Source of the DNA: Planococcus koreensis
Lineage (GTDB): Bacteria > Bacillota > Bacilli > Bacillales_A > Planococcaceae
Assembly (NCBI RefSeq): GCF_004761975.1
Contig: NZ_RQII01000074.1
Coordinates: forward strand, 1 to 36,548
Length of the DNA: 36,548 bases
Reading direction: 5' to 3'
Shown here: positions 6,365 through 12,945 of the stretch, one piece after another
How the letters are laid out: each line of letters begins with the position of its first letter
How positions within the stretch are numbered: the stretch's first letter is position 1
The notes under the pieces: model-generated
Told to the model about the DNA's origin: nothing
Seen by the model: the letters and a program-made list of their open reading frames with translations, nothing else
Databases searched by the model: none
Position numbers and translations under genes: made by a program

Positions 6365-7735
6365 ATGATGGAAGAGAAATCCCAACATGAAACCGAATTG
6401 GATGAAGAACTTTTGAACCGCCTTCTTGAAACAGGGGACGTTGAAAGTTTCCGCGAAGAATTCCTGTCGCACCATCCATATGACCAGGCGACATTTTATG
6501 AGAAATCAGACCACGATATACGGCATATGATGTATCAGTATCTCTCTCCTAAAGAAATGGCAGATATATTCGAAGCCATCGAGCTTGACGATGATGAGTA
6601 CGAAGATTATTTTAAGGAAATGAACGTGAATTATTCTGCTGATCTGCTGTCGGAAATGTATACCGATGACGCCGTTGACGTGCTGAACAAATTGAACAAA
6701 GAACAAGTCGCCACTTATTTGACTGTGATGAACAAGGAATCGGCAAGGCAGATCAAAGACTTGCTGCATTACGAAGAATATACAGCGGGTTCTATCATGA
6801 CCACCGAATTCGTTTCAATACCAAAAAATTCGACTGTCCGGTCGGCCATGAATATTCTTCGGAACGCAGCACCGAATGCCGAAACGATTTATTATTTATT
6901 TGTTGTCGATGAGGACCGCAGGCTGTCTGGCATTGTGACATTGCGCGATCTCATTATTTCTGATGAAGACACATTGATCAGCACGATCATGAACGAGCGT
7001 GTCGTCAGCGTTTCCGTTGGAGAAGACCAGGAAGAAGTTGCACGCATGATCAAGGATTACGATTTCCTGGCAATGCCGGTTGTCGACTTCCAGGATCATC
7101 TGCTGGGGATTATCACTGTCGATGATATCATTGACGTTTTGGACGAAGAAGCATCGGATGATTATTCAAAACTGGCTGCCGTATCCGATATGGATACGTT
7201 TGACAGAGGGCCGCTCACTGCGGCTAAAAAAAGGCTGCCATGGCTTATCCTGCTGACTTTCCTCGGAATGCTGACAGCGAACCTGATGGGCATGTTCGAA
7301 GAAACACTTGACCAAGTGGCGCTGCTAGCGGTGTTTATTCCGCTGATTGCCGGAATGGCAGGGAATAGTGGAACACAGGCCTTGGCCGTGGCTGTCCGCG
7401 GTATAGCCACTGGCGATATCGAAGAAAAAAGCAAACTGAAACTGCTGCTGCAGGAAGCGGGCACCGGTTTAATCACCGGAGTCGTCTGCGGCGCATTTGT
7501 CGTAGGGCTTGTCTACTTCTGGAAAGGGGAGCTGCTGATCGGGCTGCTCGTCGGGATTGCGGTAATGAGTTCAATCTTTGTAGCGACGCTGGCGGGTTCG
7601 TTCATTCCTTTATTGATCCACCGCTTGAAAATCGATCCGGCCGTTGCTTCCGGACCGTTTATCACTACTTTGAATGACATCATCTCTATCCTGATTTACC
7701 TGGGATTGGCAACTACCTTTTTGAATCAACTCTAG
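6365..7735 (+). CDS. mgtE: Magnesium transporter MgtE
   Basis: A 456-residue homodimeric Mg2+ channel of the MgtE family in the cytoplasmic membrane. The layout is complete: a superhelical N domain (about 15-135) with DLLSEMYTDDAVDVLNKL character, two CBS domains (about 137-258) with YEEYTAGSIMTTEFVSIP at the start, a plug helix, and a membrane region of about five helices (285-456) with LTANLMGMFE, GMAGNSGTQAL and LNDIISILIYLG. GNSGTQ is the pore signature. In the family the acidic N domain senses Mg2+ and gates the pore. Two ATG codons are adjacent; the first follows AAAGGAGGG. No M-box riboswitch fits in the short leader. Confidence 0.95.
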   Translation: MMEEKSQHETELDEELLNRLLETGDVESFREEFLSHHPYDQATFYEKSDHDIRHMMYQYLSPKEMADIFEAIELDDDEYEDYFKEMNVNYSADLLSEMYTDDAVDVLNKLNKEQVATYLTVMNKESARQIKDLLHYEEYTAGSIMTTEFVSIPKNSTVRSAMNILRNAAPNAETIYYLFVVDEDRRLSGIVTLRDLIISDEDTLISTIMNERVVSVSVGEDQEEVARMIKDYDFLAMPVVDFQDHLLGIITVDDIIDVLDEEASDDYSKLAAVSDMDTFDRGPLTAAKKRLPWLILLTFLGMLTANLMGMFEETLDQVALLAVFIPLIAGMAGNSGTQALAVAVRGIATGDIEEKSKLKLLLQEAGTGLITGVVCGAFVVGLVYFWKGELLIGLLVGIAVMSSIFVATLAGSFIPLLIHRLKIDPAVASGPFITTLNDIISILIYLGLATTFLNQL

Positions 7736-7763
7736 AAAAGTGCAAATTGCACTTTTCTTTTTT
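7734..7763 (+). terminator. Terminator of mgtE
   Basis: A perfect 12-bp stem AGAAAAGTGCAA (7734-7745) pairs with TTGCACTTTTCT (7747-7758), followed by a T-run. It begins within the mgtE stop codon. Confidence 0.85.
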
Positions 7764-7774
7764 ATGATGTATTA

Positions 7775-7791
7775 TTAGTACCAGGTTATAA
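7775..7791 (+). promoter_or_regulatory. FapR operator overlapping the fabI promoter
   Basis: TTAGTACC-A-GGTTATAA is a 17-bp imperfect inverted repeat that closely matches the FapR box (TTAGTACC-N-GGTACTAA). FapR is the malonyl-CoA-responsive repressor of fatty-acid synthesis genes, fabI among them. The right half overlaps a TATAAT -10 box at 7787-7792, so binding would block RNA polymerase. The -35 region is weak. Confidence 0.8.
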
Positions 7792-7814
7792 TAATAGGCG
7801 CAGGGGGAATTTAA

Positions 7815-8584
7815 ATGTCAATATCATTAGCAGGCAAGACATACGTGATCATGGGAGTTGCCAATAAACGAAGCATCGCTTGGGGCATCGCACGTTCACT
7901 GGACCAATCAGCGCACGTTTGATCTTTACATATGCTGGAGAACGATTCGAACAATCGGTGCGCGATTTAGTGGCGACACTCGATGGCAATCACGAAATCA
8001 TTTTGCCATGTGACGTTACCGACGACGCAAGCGTAGAGCAATGCTTTGCTGCCATCAAAGAGCAGGCAGGCAGCATTGACGGCTTGGCGCATTGCATCGC
8101 GTTTGCAAAAACTGAAGAACTGGCAGGCAATTTCTCGGATACATCACGCGACGGCTTTTTGCTGGCGCATAACATCAGCTCGTATTCATTGACGATTGTT
8201 GCACGCTATGCAAAAGAATTGATTTCAGAAGGCGGCAGCATTGTTGCACTTACGTACATCGGCGGCGAACGCGTCATGCCGAATTACAACATCATGGGTG
8301 TCGCGAAAGCTTCACTGGAAATGTCTGTGCGCTATTTGGCAGCCGATTTAGGGCGCCAAGGCATCCGGGTCAACTCGATTTCTTCCGGGCCGATCCGCAC
8401 TTTGTCTTCTAAAGGGGTCAGCGACTTCAACACGATTCTTCGCGAAATCGAAGAAAAAGCGCCGCTTCACCGCAATACGACACCGGAAGAAGTGGGCGAT
8501 ACAGCAGCCTTCCTATTTAGCGATATGTCCCGCGGTATCACAGGAGAAACCATCCACGTAGACAGCGGATATCATATCTTATAA
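7815..8584 (+). pseudogene. fabI: Enoyl-ACP reductase FabI, frameshifted by one missing base
   Basis: FabI reduces enoyl-ACP with NAD(P)H in the last step of the fatty-acid elongation cycle. The frame starts at ATG 7815 after GGGGGAA and encodes MSISLAGKTYVIMGVANKRS, then IAWGIARSLDQS, and meets a TGA at 7920-7922. The normal protein continues in the +2 frame as ARLIFTYAGERFEQ and onward to the stop at 8584. Restoring one G at about 7910/7911 (TCAGGCGCA instead of TCAGCGCA) gives an uninterrupted 256-residue protein, the normal FabI length. The catalytic Tyr-x6-Lys is intact (YNIMGVAK), as is the C-terminal MSRGITGETIHVDSG. The rest looks undecayed, so a sequencing error or a very recent mutation are the two options. 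Confidence 0.9.
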
Positions 8585-8604
8585 GTAAATAAGAAAGTCG
8601 ATAT

Positions 8605-8735
8605 TTTGCGAAACAGCCCGTTTTCCAGCGGGAGCAGTGGGCCAATGGAGACCCCGTAAGCACGCGATAGCGGGCTGAGGAGGCTTCATGCCCACCCCCG
8701 CGGAACGCGTCCGCCTAAAGCGAAATGAAAAGTCT
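8605..8735. repeat. Dispersed Bacillales intergenic repeat element
   Basis: A G/C-rich block with the order AGCGGGAGC, GGAGACCCCG, AGCGGGCTGAGGAGGCT, CCCCCGCGGAACGCGTCCGCC and AAGCGAAATG, here cut into short pieces. On the minus strand it reads as the familiar element with CCGCGGGGG, AGCCTCCTC and ACGGGGTCTCC that I recall scattered between genes in many Bacillaceae and Planococcaceae. It has no open frame and forms several partial hairpins. Its function is unknown. It sits between convergent fabI and yjcF, a typical location. Confidence 0.6.
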
Positions 8736-8760
8736 ATTAATGAGTTTCTTATATAGGTAC

Positions 8761-8803
8761 AAAAAAAGCAGTTCCGCTAGAAATCGCGGAACTGCTTTTT
8801 TGC
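8761..8803. terminator. Bidirectional terminator between fabI and yjcF
   Basis: A perfect 16-bp stem, AAAAAAGCAGTTCCGC (8762-8777) with GCGGAACTGCTTTTTT (8786-8801), with A- and T-runs on either side. It serves convergent fabI and yjcF. Confidence 0.9.
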
Positions 8804-8808
8804 ATCGA

Positions 8809-9240
8809 TTACATTAAATTTTTCACCATGGCCCGGTGCGGGATGCCCGCATCGAGGAATTCCGGTGAGCTGACTTCGTAGCCCAGCTTTTCGTAAAAAG
8901 GAATCGCGTAAGATTGCGAATTGAGTTTTAATGTGAAGAGGCCAGCGGTTTTGGCATGCTCTTCCATTTCGTTCATCATCAGTACGCCGACATGCTGTCC
9001 GCGGTACTCAGGAAGTACACAGACGCGTTCGATCTTGCCGATGCCGGATTCGGTTTCGCGGATCCGTGCAGCTGCAATCGGCTGCTCCAGATTAAAGCCG
9101 ACGAAATGAGTGGCGGAATCGTCGTATTCATCCATTTCGATATGCAATGGCACACCTTGTTCTTCTACGAATACTTTTCTTCTGACATCAAAAGCCTGTT
9201 CTTTTTCAGCAGGAGTTTCAGCGATTTTAACTTTCAGCAA
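8809..9240 (-). CDS. yjcF: GNAT family N-acetyltransferase YjcF
   Basis: A 143-residue GCN5-related acetyltransferase. The fold is clear: AFDVRRKVFVEEQGVP at the start of the domain, then IERVCVLPEYRGQHVGVLMM, where RGQHVG is the acetyl-CoA pyrophosphate loop, and LNSQSYAIPFYEKLGYE near the end. It resembles the ElaA/YjcF branch; the substrate is unknown. Translation begins at a TTG directly after the yjcG stop codon (TAA-TTG), with AGGAGATG upstream inside yjcG, so the two genes are coupled. The order yjcH-yjcG-yjcF matches B. subtilis. Confidence 0.87.
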   Translation of the reverse strand: MLKVKIAETPAEKEQAFDVRRKVFVEEQGVPLHIEMDEYDDSATHFVGFNLEQPIAAARIRETESGIGKIERVCVLPEYRGQHVGVLMMNEMEEHAKTAGLFTLKLNSQSYAIPFYEKLGYEVSSPEFLDAGIPHRAMVKNLM

Positions 9241-9759
9241 TTAAACTTCATCTCCTGTTAAGCGGAATGTATCGTAAACGGTCCATGAGCCGTCTTCCAA
9301 TTGATAAAGGATATGGAAGCGGTCGATGGTTTCTTCATGATCGATTCCGACCATTTTCAATTGGCCGAAAATATCAGCGTGTTCCGAATCGGATAGCTTT
9401 TGGGCAACTGTGATATGCGGCACAAAAGAAAACTTAGGTGCCCCGCCAAAGAAGTCTGAATGCAGATCTTCATGGATAGCTGTTAGTTCCGGTGTCGGAT
9501 CCACTTTGAAATACAAGGTATTGGTCAGTGGAGCGAAGGAGCTGACGCGTGTTGCATGAATTGTGAAAGGCTTGTGGCGCTTAGCGACTTTTGCCATTTC
9601 TTCTGTCATCGCTTTGATTTGTGCTTCATCTGCTTCAAAAGCATCTTTCAGCGTAATGTGCGGCGTAATCAATTCATAATGCGGATCGTAGCGTTTGCGG
9701 TAAGAGTTCGCAACGTCTTGCAATTTTTTTGATGGGAATGCAACAACACCATATTTCAT
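9241..9759 (-). CDS. yjcG: 2H phosphoesterase-superfamily protein YjcG
   Basis: A 172-residue member of the LigT/2'-5' RNA ligase-like 2H phosphoesterase superfamily (YjcG family). Two H-x-T-hydrophobic motifs are visible: PHITLKDAF near residue 34 and PHITVAQKL near 115. They place two histidines in the active cleft for cyclic phosphodiester chemistry on nucleotides or RNA. The natural substrate is not known. A strong AGGAGG precedes the ATG. It lies between yjcH and yjcF in a minus-strand group; the 76-bp gap from yjcH could hold a separate promoter. Confidence 0.88.
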   Translation of the reverse strand: MKYGVVAFPSKKLQDVANSYRKRYDPHYELITPHITLKDAFEADEAQIKAMTEEMAKVAKRHKPFTIHATRVSSFAPLTNTLYFKVDPTPELTAIHEDLHSDFFGGAPKFSFVPHITVAQKLSDSEHADIFGQLKMVGIDHEETIDRFHILYQLEDGSWTVYDTFRLTGDEV

Positions 9760-9835
9760 AAAAAGGCCTCCTCGTCAGTAGTAACTAGTTCATAGATCAT
9801 TATATCAAAAAAAGGTTGGCAGCAGTGAATTCCGC

Positions 9836-10558
9836 CTACATGCCGAAATTCTGAACCAACGCACGTTTCAAATCAGGCTGCCAATGCTTCCACGTGTGGT
9901 CTCCATCAAATTCTTCATAGAAGATGGAAAATCCTTTATTCTTCATTAATTCATTCAGCTGCCGGTTCGGTTCCACAAAGTCTTCAGTTCCGCCGGATGT
10001 CAATTTCACAGCCGTCTCGCCTTTGCCGATGACGTGGTATACCGTGAACGGCTGGGCGGATTTGAAATTCTCGACGGAGGCAAGCAGCTCCTTGCCGACT
10101 TTAGGCGATTGCAAAATGACGCGACCGAAAATGTTCGGGTACCGGAGTGCTGCACTCAGCGATACGGTCGCAGCTAACGAATCGCCGATCAGCGTCCGGC
10201 CCATGCCGACTTGGTAGGTTGGGTAATATTCATCCAGGTAAGGCGCAAGTTCGTGCGCGAGAAAGCGCAAATAGGCGCCGTGCTGTTTACCGGTGGGCTC
10301 GTATTTATTGTTGCGGTCTTCGACGCTCTTATAAGGGACGCCTACAACGATGATGTTCTCGATTTCTTTGTTGTCGAGCAATTCATCAACGACACGGGGA
10401 ATGCGCCCAAGCTGGAAATAATCTTTGCCATCCGATGCAATCAGGACGGTATATTTATATAATGGTGAATAATTTGCAGGAAGGTAAACCAATAATTGCA
10501 TCTCTTCCTGCAATTCGTTGCTGTAAAGCGAGATATCTTGCACAGTCCCTCTGTTCAT
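9836..10558 (-). CDS. yjcH: Esterase family protein YjcH (alpha/beta hydrolase)
   Basis: A 240-residue esterase D/enterochelin-esterase-like hydrolase. No signal peptide is seen, so it is cytosolic. The strand after the N-terminus reads YTVLIASDGKDYF. The nucleophile region is RTLIGDSLAATVSL, a GxS type elbow with GDSLA around residue 129. A late DGDHTWKHW provides the catalytic histidine. This resembles the Fes/IroE fold, but the ester substrate is unknown, and siderophore genes are not nearby. It is preceded by AAGGAGG and starts the minus-strand yjcHGF group. Confidence 0.85.
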   Translation of the reverse strand: MNRGTVQDISLYSNELQEEMQLLVYLPANYSPLYKYTVLIASDGKDYFQLGRIPRVVDELLDNKEIENIIVVGVPYKSVEDRNNKYEPTGKQHGAYLRFLAHELAPYLDEYYPTYQVGMGRTLIGDSLAATVSLSAALRYPNIFGRVILQSPKVGKELLASVENFKSAQPFTVYHVIGKGETAVKLTSGGTEDFVEPNRQLNELMKNKGFSIFYEEFDGDHTWKHWQPDLKRALVQNFGM

Positions 10559-10591
10559 CCATATGCCTCCTTATTCGAATCTGTATGAAAA

Positions 10592-10621
10592 TTGTAACAT
10601 ATCCTCAGCTATTGGTATAAT
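10592..10621 (+). promoter_or_regulatory. Sigma-A promoter of the PgpA-like gene
   Basis: TTGTAA (10592-10597) and a consensus TATAAT (10616-10621) with an 18-bp spacer, 40 bp ahead of the start codon of the plus-strand gene. It lies in the divergent gap with yjcH. Confidence 0.6.
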
Positions 10622-10661
10622 CACCATGTAAGCATACGTTATCAGGAAAGGGGTTTTTTCT

Positions 10662-11246
10662 ATGAACGGCGGGAATTCAAGAGTCCATTCGGAAGAAGTG
10701 ACAAAAGCGGCACATGAAGCACTCAGGAACAGAGGAGTGACAGTCGAAGACATCGCGGAGATCGTCCTTGAGATGCAGCTTCCATTTAATGCGGGGCTGA
10801 CGCTAGCGCATTGCGTCGAATCCGTTGAAAGCGTCCTTCAAAAACGTGAAATGCAGCATGCCTTGCTCGTGGGGATCGAGCTGGATGTCTTATCTGAACA
10901 AGGGAAACTGTCCCAACCGCTCCAACAGATTGTAGAATCGGATGAAGGGCTGTTCGGCGTCGATGAAATGATCGGGCTGGGAGCGGTTCTAACTTATGGC
11001 AGCATCGCCGTGACGACATTTGGCCATCTCGATAAAAACAAAGGCGGCATTATCAATCGGCTTGATACAAAGGTAGGAGAAGAAGTCCATACTTTCCTCG
11101 ACGATTTGGTATGCAGCATTGCAGCGTGTGCTTCAGCGAGGATTGCTCATCGCACACGAGATTTGGAAGAAAAAGGCATGACGTTCGAAGACATTCCACC
11201 CGAAGCAACGGCTCCTGAGAGTCATGTGGAAGGCGCAGAAACTTAA
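10662..11246 (+). CDS. Phosphatidylglycerophosphatase A-related protein (YutG-like)
   Basis: A 194-residue soluble protein of the PgpA/YutG family. Classical PgpA removes phosphate from phosphatidylglycerophosphate, but this Gram-positive branch is cytosolic and its substrate is less certain. Recognisable blocks are TKAAHEALRNRGVTVEDIAEIVLEMQ, cut here to its first part as a family hallmark, the central HCVESVESVLQKRE, GVDEMIGLGAVLTYGSIAV and HTFLDDLVCSIAACASARIAH. No membrane segment is present. It begins at ATG after AAAGGGG and stands alone. The acidic tail after residue 170 is not conserved as far as I recall. Confidence 0.75.
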   Translation: MNGGNSRVHSEEVTKAAHEALRNRGVTVEDIAEIVLEMQLPFNAGLTLAHCVESVESVLQKREMQHALLVGIELDVLSEQGKLSQPLQQIVESDEGLFGVDEMIGLGAVLTYGSIAVTTFGHLDKNKGGIINRLDTKVGEEVHTFLDDLVCSIAACASARIAHRTRDLEEKGMTFEDIPPEATAPESHVEGAET

Positions 11247-11299
11247 GTTGGCATCATTTGGGACTAACGATACCCTGTATTTTCAAAATCAGATGGCAA

Positions 11300-11328
11300 T
11301 TGGATAGAAAGTCATGTTAAGATATTAT
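11300..11328 (+). promoter_or_regulatory. Sigma-A promoter of the TRAP transporter genes
   Basis: TTGGAT (11300-11305) and TATTAT (11323-11328) with a 17-bp spacer, 36 bp before the start codon of the binding protein gene. Confidence 0.6.
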
Positions 11329-11364
11329 TGGAAACATTTAATTTATTGAAGGGGAGGTCAATTC

Positions 11365-12345
11365 ATGCAGAAAAAGAAATTTGGGGTTTTAGCGGCAATC
11401 ACGTTGGCTGGTTCAGTCTTTTTAGCAGGCTGCGGCGGCGGAGAAACAGCAGAAGAAGGCGGTTCAGGAGGGTCAGCGGATCCGGAATTCCTCAGCATCT
11501 TGACTGGCGGAACAACAGGAACGTATTATCCACTTGGTGGGGCAATGGCGACAATCGTTGAAAACGAAACCGGCATTGACACTACGGCAGAATCTTCCCA
11601 GGCTTCAGCAGCAAATATGACGGCTTTGGCTGATGGCGGAGCGCAGATCGCATTCGTTCAGACGGATACAGCGTTCTACGCAGCTGAAGGAACGAATATG
11701 TTTGAAGGGGAAAAAATCGATACCGTTTCGGCAATCGGTGCCCTTTATCCTGAAACAATCCAGTTAGTCACAACAGCAGATTCAGGCATTGCGACCTTCG
11801 ACGATTTAGCAGGCAAGAAGATTTCAGTCGGAGCACCTGGTTCAGGGACTTATATCAATGCAGAGCAATTGCTTGAAGTTCATGGCATGACGATGGACGA
11901 CATCGATGCACAGAACTTGGACTTCGGCGAGTCACAGGAAAGCTTGCAAGCTGGCCAAATCGATGCAGCGTTCATCACAGCAGGAACACCGACTGGCGCT
12001 GTTGAAAGCTTAAGCGCAACTGCAGACGTTGTTATCGTGCCAGTGGCAGAAGACAAAGCAACAGAGCTCATTGAAAAATACCCATACTACGCGAACGACA
12101 CTGTGCCATCAGGAACTTACGGGTTGACTGAAGACGTGCCGACGGTTTCGGTATTGGCAATGCTGGTCGTTCAAAACGATCTTTCAGAAGATCTGGTCTA
12201 CGACATCACAAAAGCGATTTATGAAAACACGGATCAAATCCAGCACGCCAAAGCGGCATTCATCAAATCCGAAACAGCTTTGGATGGAATCGGCATCAAT
12301 ATCCACCCAGGCGCGCAAAAATATTTTGATGAAGTAAACCAATAA
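11365..12345 (+). CDS. TAXI family TRAP transporter solute-binding lipoprotein
   Basis: A 326-residue exported substrate-binding protein of the TRAP-associated extracytoplasmic immunogenic (TAXI) family. It begins with a lipoprotein signal, MQKKKFGVLAAITLAGSVFL then AGC, with Cys at about residue 23, followed by a flexible Gly/Glu/Ser linker. The mature domain shows the family opening LSILTGGTTGTYYPLGGAMA and the repeated QIAFVQTDTAFYA, GKKISVGAPGSGTY and IDAAFITAGTP strands. It is the binding component for the fused permease gene 590 bp downstream. TAXI substrates include glutamate-like compounds and dicarboxylates; which one applies here cannot be told. AGGGGAGG precedes the ATG. Confidence 0.93.
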   Translation: MQKKKFGVLAAITLAGSVFLAGCGGGETAEEGGSGGSADPEFLSILTGGTTGTYYPLGGAMATIVENETGIDTTAESSQASAANMTALADGGAQIAFVQTDTAFYAAEGTNMFEGEKIDTVSAIGALYPETIQLVTTADSGIATFDDLAGKKISVGAPGSGTYINAEQLLEVHGMTMDDIDAQNLDFGESQESLQAGQIDAAFITAGTPTGAVESLSATADVVIVPVAEDKATELIEKYPYYANDTVPSGTYGLTEDVPTVSVLAMLVVQNDLSEDLVYDITKAIYENTDQIQHAKAAFIKSETALDGIGINIHPGAQKYFDEVNQ

Positions 12346-12354
12346 AAGCTAAAA

Positions 12355-12399
12355 GATAATGGGCGGTAAAGCGGAAGCTTTATCGTCGTTATTTTTTTT
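12355..12399 (+). terminator. Internal attenuating terminator within the TRAP operon
   Basis: A bulged stem built around TAAAGC-GGAA-GCTTTA, extended by G/C pairs and by ATAAT with GTTAT, ends in a run of eight T. It sits directly after the binding protein gene and before the permease genes, so it probably lets most transcripts stop after the binding protein. Confidence 0.65.
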
Positions 12400-12420
12400 C
12401 ACTGATAGAGGAGGCTTTTT

Positions 12421-12945
12421 ATGCAGCCAAAGCCAGCGCGCCGTATTCTCTTGCCGCTGCTAGCCTTCATTCTCGGCATCTCCGCTCTGTTGTTTGCACC
12501 CATCCAGAAAAGCTTCACATTCACAGACAACCGGACAGGCGATATCACCGCCTATTTGCGTATAAAAGAACCATCTTTCCAAATAAAATACATCCACTCG
12601 ATTCATCTCTCGGAAGTGCTCGAAAGCTATAAAATCCTTCCCGGCGATTCACTGCAACTGACAGCGCTGGAATACGAGGATTTTAATATCGGCATGCCTT
12701 CAAATGCAGGAGAAGGCGAGACCTTTGTCGAAAAGGACGGAAAGTATTTTATTGAAGGAATGGACAGGCGCATGGATGAGTTCCGGCTGTTTGTCGGTGA
12801 TGTGGATGCGGGGCTATTTTTTGTAGCAGATGGCGAAGAATACGATTTGAAAAAAACACTTGCACGTGGCAAGTCATACACATTCAATGTGCAGCGCATT
12901 TCAGTCTATCAGCAATTAAAAGGAGTGAATCTCGATGGCCGATAA
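12421..12945 (+). CDS. DUF1850 protein of the TRAP locus
   Basis: A 174-residue protein with an N-terminal membrane anchor or uncleaved signal (ILLPLLAFILGISALLFAP, residues 9-27) and an extracytoplasmic beta-rich domain of the DUF1850 type. Typical features are FQIKYIHSIHLSEVLESY, EYEDFNIGMPSNAGEGE and the DGKYFIEGMDRRMDEF block, given here in parts. DUF1850 proteins are almost always encoded beside TAXI-TRAP permeases, so a helper or regulatory role in that transporter is an inference from context. Its 3' end overlaps the permease start by 11 bases. A GAGGAGGC site precedes the ATG. Confidence 0.82.
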   Translation: MQPKPARRILLPLLAFILGISALLFAPIQKSFTFTDNRTGDITAYLRIKEPSFQIKYIHSIHLSEVLESYKILPGDSLQLTALEYEDFNIGMPSNAGEGETFVEKDGKYFIEGMDRRMDEFRLFVGDVDAGLFFVADGEEYDLKKTLARGKSYTFNVQRISVYQQLKGVNLDGR

